Source: Enoplolaimus lenunculus
Taxonomy: Eukaryota > Nematoda > Enoplea > Enoplida > Thoracostomopsidae
DNA length: 64,000 nucleotides
Assembly (NCBI GenBank): GCA_030248215.1
Contig: JASANG010002914.1
Coordinates: 1-64,000, forward strand
Direction of reading: 5' to 3'
Within the stretch, counting starts at the first letter, position 1; each line of letters starts with the position of its first letter. The translations under genes were made by a program, and so were the position numbers. Below, piece after piece: positions 29,001-41,000 of this stretch. Under the pieces are notes generated by a model that saw only the letters and a program-made list of their open reading frames with translations, was not told the origin of the DNA and did no database searches.

Positions 29001-32000
29001 GCATTTGTTCGACTTTCTCACGATGTATGTTCGCAGCTTGAAGTTTTTCCTACAAAATTAGATGTTTAGCAACATTTGGTCCGTGACATCAAGTCGCGAG
29101 GATCAGACTCTCGACAAAAACTGGTAAAGCTCTATTTACACGTGCAAGTTTTGGCTGCGAGAACTTGCAGCTACGAATTGCACGCAGAACTTACATTTTT
29201 TCATCAGCCAATGAGAACGCGGATGCAATAAATTCATTGAATTTGCATGGTTATTCACACATGTGAACTAAATTTGCCAGCTTTGATTTTTAATGAATTA
29301 TTTGCAGCTGCAACTTTTTCGAACGGGATTTCGGACAAAAATTGCAATTGCAATTTGCAACTGCAAGTTCTCGCAGCAAAAACTTGCACGTGTGACTAGA
29401 GCTTAACTGAACAGAGATTCCATGGTGCTAAATGTACCACCGAGCCTTGCGTTTTTAGCCGACCCCCATATTTAGCGGAGTTAAACATAAAAATTTGTGA
29501 TAAACCCTACCCTAAGCAAACGCTAAAAGCTAAGCAAAAAATGGTTTAAAATCTAATCCTACTCTGTTGATGCATAAAACGAGACAGCCTTTCAGAGCAA
29601 CATGTGCCTCATACATTAAAACTTGACTAATTTTCCCAGCCTGGCTTACATTCCCTTCCGCAACAGTTTGGTCTTTCCGAGTTTCGTGTGTTTTCTTTGC
29701 CCATTTGTACAAATCTTCGATTTCCTGAAACGCATTAATAGTTTTGGTGTTTTTCATTGAAATTCATTTATGCTTCGCCGGATAGGTTCCTTTTGGCTGC
29801 CTATTCGTTAACATAAAGCAGATTCTGTAAGCCTGCACTAATATTAATAGTTGGTTAAACACCATGACCAATTTGAAGTATTAATTGACTTTGAGCCACA
29901 AGTGACTGGTAAATATTTTAGAAACCTAAACAATAGGTCGGTTTCATTTGTTGTATTTTTAGATCAGCTATTCGATCCAACAAAGGCCGTACCGGCTCAG
30001 GCCCCTTTCACAGGGATCAGAACAGAAACTTATATGAAGGAAAGAGTAAAAGAGGATATATTTTGTCCTGGAATTTTTGGAGACAATGAAAAAATAGTTT
30101 TCGCAGGATTTATAACAAATGTCTGGATTGTAGAGGTCAAGAAAACTTGCTTTTAGGGAACTGTTCCCAACCGAAACAAAATCCGAGCTAATCCCTTGGA
30201 TCGGAACAAAAAAATTAAGATTTAATGCTAAAAACAGTGTTTGGCTTTGCTCTAACTTCGCTGTCGGCAGACAAACTTTCAGGACCGCCGCTGCAGTGAA
30301 ACCTCGTACAGATAAATCAAACTATACTTAACCAGTCAAACCAACAGAACCGTAGATAAGGAGAGCCAGGACGAGCTCAACCGACCGCAGAAAAATTTTG
30401 GTCCCGCTAGCAAAATTTCCAACCTGTACGTCATTGAAAACCCTTGTCTGCCCCTAGTCAAAATTTTAGCCCCCTAGCAAGGTGAGCTGGTTACCGGGCT
30501 GCAAATCCAACGCCCATACGACAAAGTGCAAGAAACTAAAAAGATGTTACCTTTCGTATTTTTAAATGCCCACAGAAAAAGTAGCGGACTGGTAATCCGT
30601 ACGCGGTGGATTCTGACTCCATCTCATCTCAGCCGCAACATAATTTTCGCCAAGGCTCTTCAGCCCATGTAAAGATCAGGGGCGGAACGTTTTTCTTTGG
30701 GACTGCAATAGAGTAAATTTAAGCATTACACAAATTTTTTTGCTTGGCTCAGGCTTAGGCTTAGGCTTAGGCTTACAAATGTGCTCATTCTTACGCTTAG
30801 GCTTAGGCTTACGCGTAGGCTTAGGCTCAGGAATATGGTTACAATACTGTTTCGCCCGTGTTCTTTACATTGACCGGCTCTGCAAACGGTATCGCGTTTT
30901 TAACTTCGAATTTACTTGTTGTAAAAATGAAATTTGTTTTTCAATTTCATCAACGTCCCGATTAATTTTAATTTGTCGTTTTCGTTCCGCTAACAAAAGA
31001 TGTAAGTTCCGCCAGCGATTATTGAGCGCTGACAGCGACGCTTCTTCTGCACTTGTGTCTGTATTCTCTTAAAAAAGCACCAAAAACTTAAATTATTTCC
31101 GACATTAACAGTATTAATAAATAACAAAGACAAGATTAGACGCAAGTTATCCTGTTGCAAGTAGCGTACCGTATACCCAAACTAATGATTCAACTACTGG
31201 TTAAGGCTGAATTGGGTACCGCTAGCGATGGCCCAACCAGAGTGTCTTTACCTGGCATAATACGGATTGGGCGAAGCTTTTGGGAATGCTATCTTGTTTT
31301 TTGGCATGGTTATAGTTAAGGATTCAGTAAGATTTCACTTTTGAAAGAAAAAGCAAATAAGTTGAGACAAACCAACTTATCGCCTGGTTTTACCAACAAA
31401 CGTGGTTTGTATGAAATGAAGGTTGGAATTGTGGCAACCGCTGTTAGCGAGCTCAGCTTTTCTTAGTTTAGTCAACAGTAGTAATGCATCCTCTTAGACA
31501 AGAGCATGCAATTAAAGTACGTTTTACGCCGAAAAGAACCAATGTTACTTTTAGGGCCATAACAGTAAATTAAGCGTATTCCTAAGCCTAAGCCTAAGCC
31601 TACGGGTTGAAAAAGTGTGTTCCTAAGCCTAAGCGTAAGCCTAAGCCTAAGCAAAAAATGTAATCTAGAATCTAAACCTACTCTTGTATAGACCTGTAGA
31701 ATCTGCTCATTTGAATAGCAGACTGATTAGCCGCGCAATTAGCATAACTTCGCGTGCTAGCTAGGCTATGGTCCAGGAGATTTTGGAACTGGTCCTGGTT
31801 CATTATTCCTATCGATGTCGACGTTTCTTATTTGTTGTTATTCTTTATTTTTGTATAATTTGTTATCGTTTACTGGTGTTATAACTGCAGCTTTTGTTTC
31901 AGCTTATTCTTTATTGTTTAAATAAAGTTGTAACTACTCGCGCAGCAATTATTGTTATTATTGCTTGATATTACTAAAGCGCAGTGGGCTTGTGTTAGCA

Positions 32001-35000
32001 ATCATCGTGCTGGTGCGCGTAGTATTTGTGAACCCTTTTGCATTCAGCTATGTTTGCACAAACAGTATTTGTGGTAGTAGTCATTGTGGCAGCGCGAAAT
32101 AGCATACTCTCAGTGGTGACCCCGACGTGATTACGTCGCCAATGACAACTAATAACTTGTCGCTGTCACTCCATACTGAAGAAATTCAGCCAGCGGGTTC
32201 GATTTCGATGTCACTACGTTGCGAGCCTGTAACTAAAGTTACCCCACGTTACAAACCTCGATTTCCGACCGTTGGCGAAGTTCGACGGGCGATTGTATTT
32301 GCCTTCGTAGTGGTGTTGGCGACGTTGGGCATGAGCAGTGCTGGTACTCGTACGATTCGGCAGCCGGCGATTTCCCAGAAGGCTGCACACCGTGTTTCCA
32401 CACAAGGCTCCGCGAAGCGAGGCCCTCGCCAATGGTACCAACGATCCACGTTTTGGCGACGGAAGATAAAGATTTCAAGCCATCGAGTGAATTTTAACTT
32501 TATTTTTTGTTTGATTTACTTATGTTTACGTGTCTTGTCGCACGAGCACTTTTGTGGGGGGAATCAAAATTTTTTTAATATTTCCCGGGCTCAACTGTTT
32601 TTTGTTCATACCGAGTTATGCCAAACGCACGCAGCTCGAATGTTGCGCTGTAGGAACGGAAAGACACGCGTAAAATTTGTTACGTTTAATGTAGGCCGTG
32701 TAGGTTTCACTCATGCAACTGCGCTGCGTCTGTTGTTGTTGGTTGCGGGCGATGTCGAATCGAATCCCGGTCCAACCGTTGGTGAGTGTTGTGCAATACC
32801 ACAAATTGTTTCTGGCAACTCTTTTAGTTTTAAAAAAAGCATTTTTCAAGCTCACGTGGCTGATGTGTTTTCTGTATTTGAAGTACAACTAGTTATTGAC
32901 AATTTAATAGCATCTAGTCGTAAAATTGCATCGGCAACACATAACATTTTTGCTTATCGTATTGATAATGGAACATACCCGGATTCGCACTACCAGGATG
33001 ATGGTGAGTTTGGGGCCGGAAAACGTTTATTAAACGCCATTGAGTTGACAGGTGCAGTGAATGTAGTCGTGATAATCACAAGATGGTATGGGGGTGTACA
33101 CCTTGGCCCCCAGCGTTTTCGAATAATTTGTAATATGGCGCGCGATATTTTGCGCAACACTGATCATTGCATTATAGGGATACGACATAAGGCAGAGTTT
33201 GCGTGTGCAACATTGGGTGGTAACAAACCTACGGGCGCAAAACGAAGTGTTATTGGGTGTGCAAACACTGAAACGCTGAAGTCGTGTAAGTTGCGAAAAT
33301 ATAGCAAAGACAAACAAAATTGTGTTGGAAAACGGACACATACGGTTGACACATGTTCCAGTACATTGGTTGCTCGTCCAATAGATGACCGCGTTTCCGT
33401 GTCTGATGTTGCGTCGTGCTCTACATCTGTACGTTCATTCCCCACGAATCTTCAGGTTCCAGGGGCATTGTCCACTGAAAAGTGCACGACTGTTTGTGCA
33501 CAACCGAAACTGCGGGCCAAAATATGCTCGCATGTTTTGATTTTTTTGCTATCAGTGCTATTTTTTTGTTTGTCGAGCAGGTGAATGCTTGTGATATGAG
33601 CATGTTTCAAGCAGGAATGACAGCTTTTGTCCGTAAATCTGAAAATTGCGATTTCAGAATTAGCGCTCGGCATGCTTCGCAACTCCGCGTTCTGCTTATA
33701 ATGGCCGGAATCGAGCCTAATCCTGGTCCAGGAACTAGTGAGGTATATACAGCAGCTCCTGGACCGAGTGGCCTTATACAACAGCCAAAGTTTGACTTGT
33801 CACTGTTGTATTCCGAATATAGCCGTGACTGCCTTGCGAAGGCCTTGCAGACATTGTGCGAAGATGATTTAGATTTTCAAATGCCAGCTACGAAACGGCT
33901 TATTGCGGATGCACTGGCTAAGTTTCCGGCAGGCGCGATCAGACTTGCCATACAGTATTCCTCGGGCAACATGCAAAGTACCGGTGCGGCTCAACCGCTG
34001 GAGGATGGTAGACGATTACCTCGATTACCGGAATTTTATGGCCGGGATGCAAATGTATGGTTTGCACAGATAGAACCATTGTTACAGGGGCTTTCGGGCA
34101 CACACAGGCGTAACGCTTTGTTGAATGCATTGCCCACTAACATTTTAATAGATAGTGGGGCGAATGCAACCGACAGCTATGATGCTATCAAGAACTGTGT
34201 TTTGAAATTTTCCGGACAGAGTCAGGAGATGCAGTTGCGCGAGTTGCTGAGTAAACAAACCCTCGCTGATAGGAAGCCGTCTGTAGCTCTACGCCACCTA
34301 CAGCGTAAAGCACCGGAGAACCCTGAGCTTGTAAAGCTACGTTTTTTAGAGATTCTCCCGGAACGAGTGCGCATTGCCCTTACAGTGATAGAGGATAGCC
34401 CAATCGACAAGTTGGCGGATTTAGCTGACAAAATTATTGAACAGATCCCAAGCGAATCAATTGCAGCCGCGGTCGGACAGCCTTCGAGCAACGAATACCT
34501 TGACAGAGCGATTGAACAGCTAACGACTCAGGTTAGTTCTTTAGTTGACTCTAATCGTTCGAGATCAAGGTTGCGAAATAATTTTCCGCACGGTCGAAGG
34601 AGACCATGGAGGGTTAGAAGTTCCAGTAGAGTGGGATCTAGTTCGTAACCTCGATGGAATAGAAATAGGCAGTTGTGTTTCTATCACGAACGATTTGGCG
34701 TCCGAGCTCATCGATGCAAGAAACCTTGCGACTGGATTGTTAAGAAACAGGGAAACGGACGTTCTCCGGTTCCAGAGCGACAGGAACCGGAGTCCAAGTA
34801 ATAAACGTCGCTGTCCCGGAAATTGGTAACATTTTGGCAGATACTGGAAGTGTGAAGAGCTTTCTTCCAAAAACTTTTGCAGATCAGAGTGCTTCACGCA
34901 ATCGTAGTCATGTTGTTTACGCCGTTAATGGAACTCCGGTATCAACGTTTGGGACCAAAAAAGTCAAATTTTGTATTCCCGGTTTCAGTGACCATTTTAT

Positions 35001-38000
35001 ATGGGAATTTATTGTGGCTGAAGTGTCATAGCCTATACTTGGTTTTGACTTTTTGAGCAAACACAACTTGCACGTGGATTGTCGAAACCGTCGGTTGGTG
35101 CAGCCAGAGTCTGCGAAATCACCTGATCCCGTAGTTGCGAATTCCAGTAACGATAACCCATACAATAGTGGCAGTGATTTGTTTATGATATCCGAACCGG
35201 CGCACACTGAGATGAAGGCTATTTTACACGAGTTTGCAACTGTGTTTGATAAACCAACAACGGTGGATGAAATCAAACACCCGATTGTTCATCGCATTTT
35301 CACCACTGAACAACCTGTTTTTGCTCGTCCACGTAGGTTATTTGGTCAAAAGCTAGAGATTGCTGAGAAGAACTTTGATGATCTTGAAAAAAGCGGTGTT
35401 GTATATCGAGGGGAGTCGGCATGGGCGTCTCCACTGCATATGGCGCCCAAAGTCGATGCTCTGAATCCCTGGAGACCTTGTGGCGACTACCGTCAGCTGA
35501 ATAGGATAACTATACCAGATCGTTATCCGATGCCAAACATTGGCGACCTCACCAACCGTTTAGGCAGTAGTAAGATTTTTTCAAAGATTGATTTGATTTC
35601 GGCTTATCACCAGATTCCAGTGGCTGTAGTTGATCAACCCAAGACGGCAATAACCACCCCTTTTGGTCTATTTATCTATAAAAGGATGCCCTTTGGGTTA
35701 CGTAATGCGGCACAAACGTTCCAACGTTTGATGGACACGGTGTTAAAAGATTGTCCGTTCGCGTTGGCGTATTTAGACGATGTGTTGATAGCTAGTGAAA
35801 ATGTTCCTCAACATCTGATACATTTGCGCGAAGTTTTTGTTCGTTTGCAAGCAAACGGGTTGAGGCTCAAGAAACAAAAATGTGAGTTTTTGGTGCCAAA
35901 AACTTCATTTATAGGAGTTGAAATAACGCAAGATGGTTTCCGTCCCTTGTCGGGGAAAATAGACGCAATCCAAGAGTTTGAAAGGCCCAGCACCGTTAAA
36001 GGGCTTCGTCGATTTGTTGGAATGGCTGCATTTTATCACAGGTTTATTCCAGGATTTTCTCAAATAACAGCTCCGCTTACTGATTTGATGCGTAATTATA
36101 AGAAGACTTCAAAGCAATTGGTAGCTTGGAATAAAGCAGCTGATTGTGCGTTTCTTGAGCTAAAGAAGGCGTTGCTGCATAGCAGAACTTTAAATTTCCC
36201 AGTCAAAGACGCTAAGCTTGAGGTCACAACTGATGCTTCAAATGTGGCTGTTGGTGCAGTATTAAATCAAGTAGTTCAAGGGAAGCGGCAACCGTTGTCG
36301 TTTTATTCACGTAAACTCACCAGCAGCGAGAGAAAAAAGTCGACATTCGACCGTGAGTTGCTTGCTATCTACTCTGCTCTCAAGCACTTTAATTGGCTTT
36401 TAGGTACTGAGTTTACAGTTCGAACTGATCACAAACCGCTCATACACGCATTGAATATGAAAAACGCAACCCCACAACAGTCCAGATGGTTGTCGTATAT
36501 TTCAGAACATAATTGTATTATTGAACATGTTTCAGGGGTCGACAATATGGTCGCTGACGCCTTAACTCGTTCATCCTGCTTGGCTATCGTTTCTACATGC
36601 GACGAGGCTATAGCTGACGGTCAGCGACATGATGCGAATTTGCAGAGTTTTTTTAAATCAACAACACTTCCACTTCGCAAGTTGGAAGTTAACGGCAAGG
36701 TGCTTATGTGTGACGCTACAACACCTGCTATCAGGCGTTATTTACCACAGTCGTTAAGGAAACAAGTATTTCAGGAATTGCACAATGTTGCTCATCCGGG
36801 GCCACGAGCTACTCTGAAGTTAATTTCAGAGCGGTTTGTTTGGCCTTCTATGAATAAAGAAGTGAAAAATTGGTCGAATTTGTGCAGACAGTGTCAAGCA
36901 GCCAAGATAGGAAGGTATACTCGAAGTCCGATAGGTACTATCCCTACTTCGGCTCGTTTAGATACAGTTCATATTGACATAGTTGGCCCTTTGCCACGTT
37001 CGGGTGGGTGTTCGCATTTACTAACACTTATTGATAGATTTACTAATTGGCCGGAAGCGGTTCCTATTTCAGATATGTCGACGCCAACAATTGTTGCTGC
37101 ATTTATTAACACCTGGGTGAGCCGTTTCGGCGTCCCTCGTATTTTGATTTCAGATCAAGGGGCACAATTCGAGTCCGCGCTATGGTTCGAGCTGATGCGG
37201 CAATTAGGGATTTCCCGTAAGCGAACAACCGCTTATCATCCATCATGTAACGGTCTGGTTGAACGTTTTCATAGGACTCTGAAAACGGCGTTGCGCACAC
37301 GCTGCGACTCAGCGAATTGGACGGTGCACCTGCCACTGGTTCTATTGGGCATTCGCTGCGCAATCAATAACAACGATATTAGTCCTGCGCATATTTTATA
37401 TGGAAAATCGCTAGATTTACCTAGTACTTTTTTTTCAGCAAATTCACCGCAGTACCAAGTGTGCACTAGTGATTTTTTAGACAGTTTTTTTTGCTGGCGT
37501 ACGTAAATTTTCAGCCCCCGTTCGTTCGTTCAGTGCGCCGTTTTTTGTGCCGAGGTCCCTTGACGCCGCGCGATATATTTGGCTTCGGGATGAGACGCCT
37601 GCCAATTCGCTTGTTCCGCGCTACAAAGGACCGTACGAAGTGCACGCCCGGGACGATAAAACCGTGACGATAAAACGGCACGATTCCGTGGTGCGCGTGT
37701 CGATCGACCGTGTTAAGGCTGCGTTGCTTGACGGAAACGAGCGTGAAGACCCACCATGTTCTTTTAGCGCGAATAGTTTTCGTAGACAAGGGTGTATGAG
37801 AAATAAGTTGCGTGGTTACAAGAAGTTTGAACCCAGTCAACTTTCCGTCGGGCAAGTAATAATGTCGAAATTCGGAAATTTCCCCCCCTGGCCTGCACGC
37901 GTAGTTAATGTATTAGATACACCTCTAAAAAATGTTAAACAGAAACAAGGAACTATCGCTGTTCAGTTTTTTGGTACGGAAAGATTTGCATTTGTCCCTT

Positions 38001-41000
38001 TTGTGAGTATTTCGATGTTCACTTTTTGCTGCAAGACAAGATTAAAAACACTTCGTTTGGCACTTCGCCAAGCTGAGAGAGCTATTGAGTCTAAAGAGAC
38101 GAATTTTGAACAAATATCTCGAAAAAATGCAACGCATTCAAAAAAACGTGTGCAATTTTCGGTAATAGCATCTTTAAAGGATGTAGGTGCGGCTGCTTCT
38201 AAGCCTCTTACTGAGGGCTCCGCTCTTAGCCCGGAGGGTAGTGTAGAATCTGCTCATTTGAATAGCAGACTGATTACCCGCGCAATTAGCATAACTTCGC
38301 GTGCTAGCTAGGCTATGGTCCAGGAGATTTTGGAACTGGTCCTGGTTCATTATTCCTATCGATGTCGATGTTTCTTATTTGTTGTTATTCTTTATTTTTG
38401 TATAATTTGTTATCGTTTACTGGTGTTATAACTGCAGCTTTTGTTTCAGCTTATTCTTTATTGTTTAAATAAAGTTGTAACTACTCGCGCAGCAATTATT
38501 GTTATTATTGCTTGATACTACTAAAGCGCAGTGGGCTTGTGTTAGCAATCATCGTGCTGGTGCGCGTAGTATTTGTGAACCCTTTTGCATTCAGCTATGT
38601 TTGCACAAACAGTATTTGTGGTAGTAGTCATTGTGGCAGCGCGAAATAGCATACTCCACAGACCCACCAGAAACCTGGATACACTTTTGCCCAAGAGAGT
38701 AAACATAAATACGCTGCAAATATGGTGAGTCAAATTGACTCTCTCCGAAATAGGCTTTCCTGACTACACAAACTGAGTCAAAATTTGACTCCGCCAGAGT
38801 CAAATTGAGTCGAATATGACTCAGGCGGAGTCAAATTTTTACTCAGTTTGTGTAGTCCGAAAAAGCCTATTTCGGAGATAGTCAATTTGAGTGACCATTT
38901 TTTGCAGTGTACTTGGTTTAATTTGTCGGTAGCTCTGAATTCGGTTCACTGCATATATTAAAGTGACGTTATACTTATTGATTGTTTTAATGTCATCCGG
39001 CACCATGCGGCATCTTATTATGATGCTGCCGAAACAACGCCAAACAAATGCCGCTCAACAAGATCGAAGCTTTTTCATCATATTCAAAAATGTTAAAACT
39101 CGCGTTAAAATTTGCAATACCTTCTTTTAAACCATCAATTAATTCTTGTCCGTCACTGTTCAAATTAGCTACTTGAGATACCAACGACTCGATTTCTTCT
39201 TCAGTTTTCTAAAACAAAAACAAGTTTTAAGCAAAGAAAATTAGTCTAAAGCTAAAGCTTACTCTATTGCAGTATCATGGAATAACGTTCCGCGCCTGAT
39301 CTTTACATGAGCCCGGTGGCCCAACATAAAAAAGCCTGGATGTAGAACAAAACATTTGTAACAAGAGTTTATTTTTTGCTTAATTTTTGTTGGGTTCCAG
39401 TTTCATAGAAATTTTGGCCGAAATTTTGATTATATAATGAAAATAGATAATTAAAAGTTAAACTGCAGACTCAATCAATTATTTTATATTCGTTAAAAGC
39501 CGCATTCGATCTAAACGTTGAATATCAGTATACTTAAATATTTTAATTCTACATTTTATTGTTCAAAGTAATAACTAAAAGATATGGGCCAGAAAGAGGA
39601 CAGGAATACTCAGTCAACTGTAAAAAATTACCACATCTAACAAAACTGTTAGCAGTAAAGTCTTTCGAATTCAACAGCATTTCGCCTCCTAAAACCTTGC
39701 TGACCTCTGCACAGCATCGAGCTGAATACAGGTTTGTCCCCGGCACGCGTTTGTTTTAATGAGCAAATGAACTATGAAAAGAATTTTTACGGGGGGATTG
39801 GTAAATTGTCCACGGGAGAAGTTTTGAATGCTGGACTACCGTCTGTTAGACAATTTCTAGGGCGACATTGTCGCACATAACTTCTTTCATTGAGTTGACA
39901 GGTGACATTGTTCTTGGAGTAAAAAAGTCTAAAGTTACGACTAAAAACTGTGCTATTTTGAAACCTTGAAATTTAGTATTCAGTGACACCTATACGGTTT
40001 TTTCTTTTAACTAGCAATGGTTCGTGAACACCACACGTATATTTCAGTGTGTCCTCAGACCAACGGAACCGCTATGCCTTCACCCCAGTCAGCATATTTA
40101 AAAGTTTTATGTAACGGAATCTCTGATGACATTTTTCAAAACCGGTTTCAGAACTCGGCGAATTTGTTCATAAATTAGTCTTGATATACATATAATACCG
40201 CCCCACCTCAGCATATCCAAAAGTTTTATGTAACGGCATGCCTGATGACATTTTCCAAAAAGTTTCAGGCCTCCTCGAATTTCTTCATAAATTTGTCCTG
40301 ATATACGTTTAACACCGCCTCTGAGAGCCAAAACTGTTTATATTTTCAATTTCTACCATTCATTTAATTTAACAATTGTTGGTGAAATCGAGGCCCATAT
40401 TTTCAAACGCGTATAGCACATATCATCAGTTAGCGATAGGTTTTTAAACTGATGAACATCTGCAATTGTAAATCTCAAAATTGGTACAGAAGTAGGGCAA
40501 ATCAAACGCGAACAATGTGCTGAATTTCGAACGTCACCATTCGCTGGCTCCAAAATTACAGGACCTATCACCAACTGGTGATAAGTGCTTTACACATTTG
40601 CGAATACGGGCCCTAACTTCTCCAATGTGAACATCCAGCATACTGTAGTGGCCCGAATAAGAGGGGGGACTGATATTTATTTGGCCTCTCCAGAGGGTAC
40701 CCCCCTTGATATTCGGTTACGGACTGTTATTTATTTTTAACTCACGCTCCACTGTCCTTCGTTACTGATATATATCCGGTACTGCAGTTATCCATTGAAT
40801 TAATCGTTTTTTGCCTTGCGTCAGAAGCTTGAGCGATAATACAAGGTTTATGCCCTACAATTAGGGTTAATTGATATATATGGACTCTAATTAGGGTTTA
40901 GGGAGTCTATCCGCCGCTTACGGACTCTTATTAGGGATCGGACTCCAATTGATTCGGACTCAAAATGGGGACCCCTCTCTTATTTCCCTCCCGCTCTTAT

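Larger units (their letters stand above)
31695..38658 (+). mobile_element. Ty3/gypsy LTR retrotransposon (CsRn1-like) with IMPACT and PWWP modules
   Basis: A nearly 7-kb fossil LTR element inserted, opposite to dystrophin, in the intron between E15 and E16. Two LTRs of about 417 bp flank a tRNA-Trp primer site, a leading frame with a 2A peptide and an IMPACT/YigZ-type domain, Gag with a second 2A-like motif, protease, reverse transcriptase, RNase H, integrase with a GPY/F module, and a PWWP domain. The LTRs differ at about three positions, so insertion is recent. The duplicated target reads agacc. Gag-pol has roughly three interruptions in this copy, so it is probably not intact, although the parts are all present. 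The CsRn1 assignment rests on the tRNA-Trp primer site and the Gag style, as I recall that clade. Confidence 0.93.

Noticed and set aside
30576-30640. tRNA-like ggactggtaatccgtacgcggtggattctgactcc
   Set aside because: Superficial likeness only; no acceptor-stem pairing seen.
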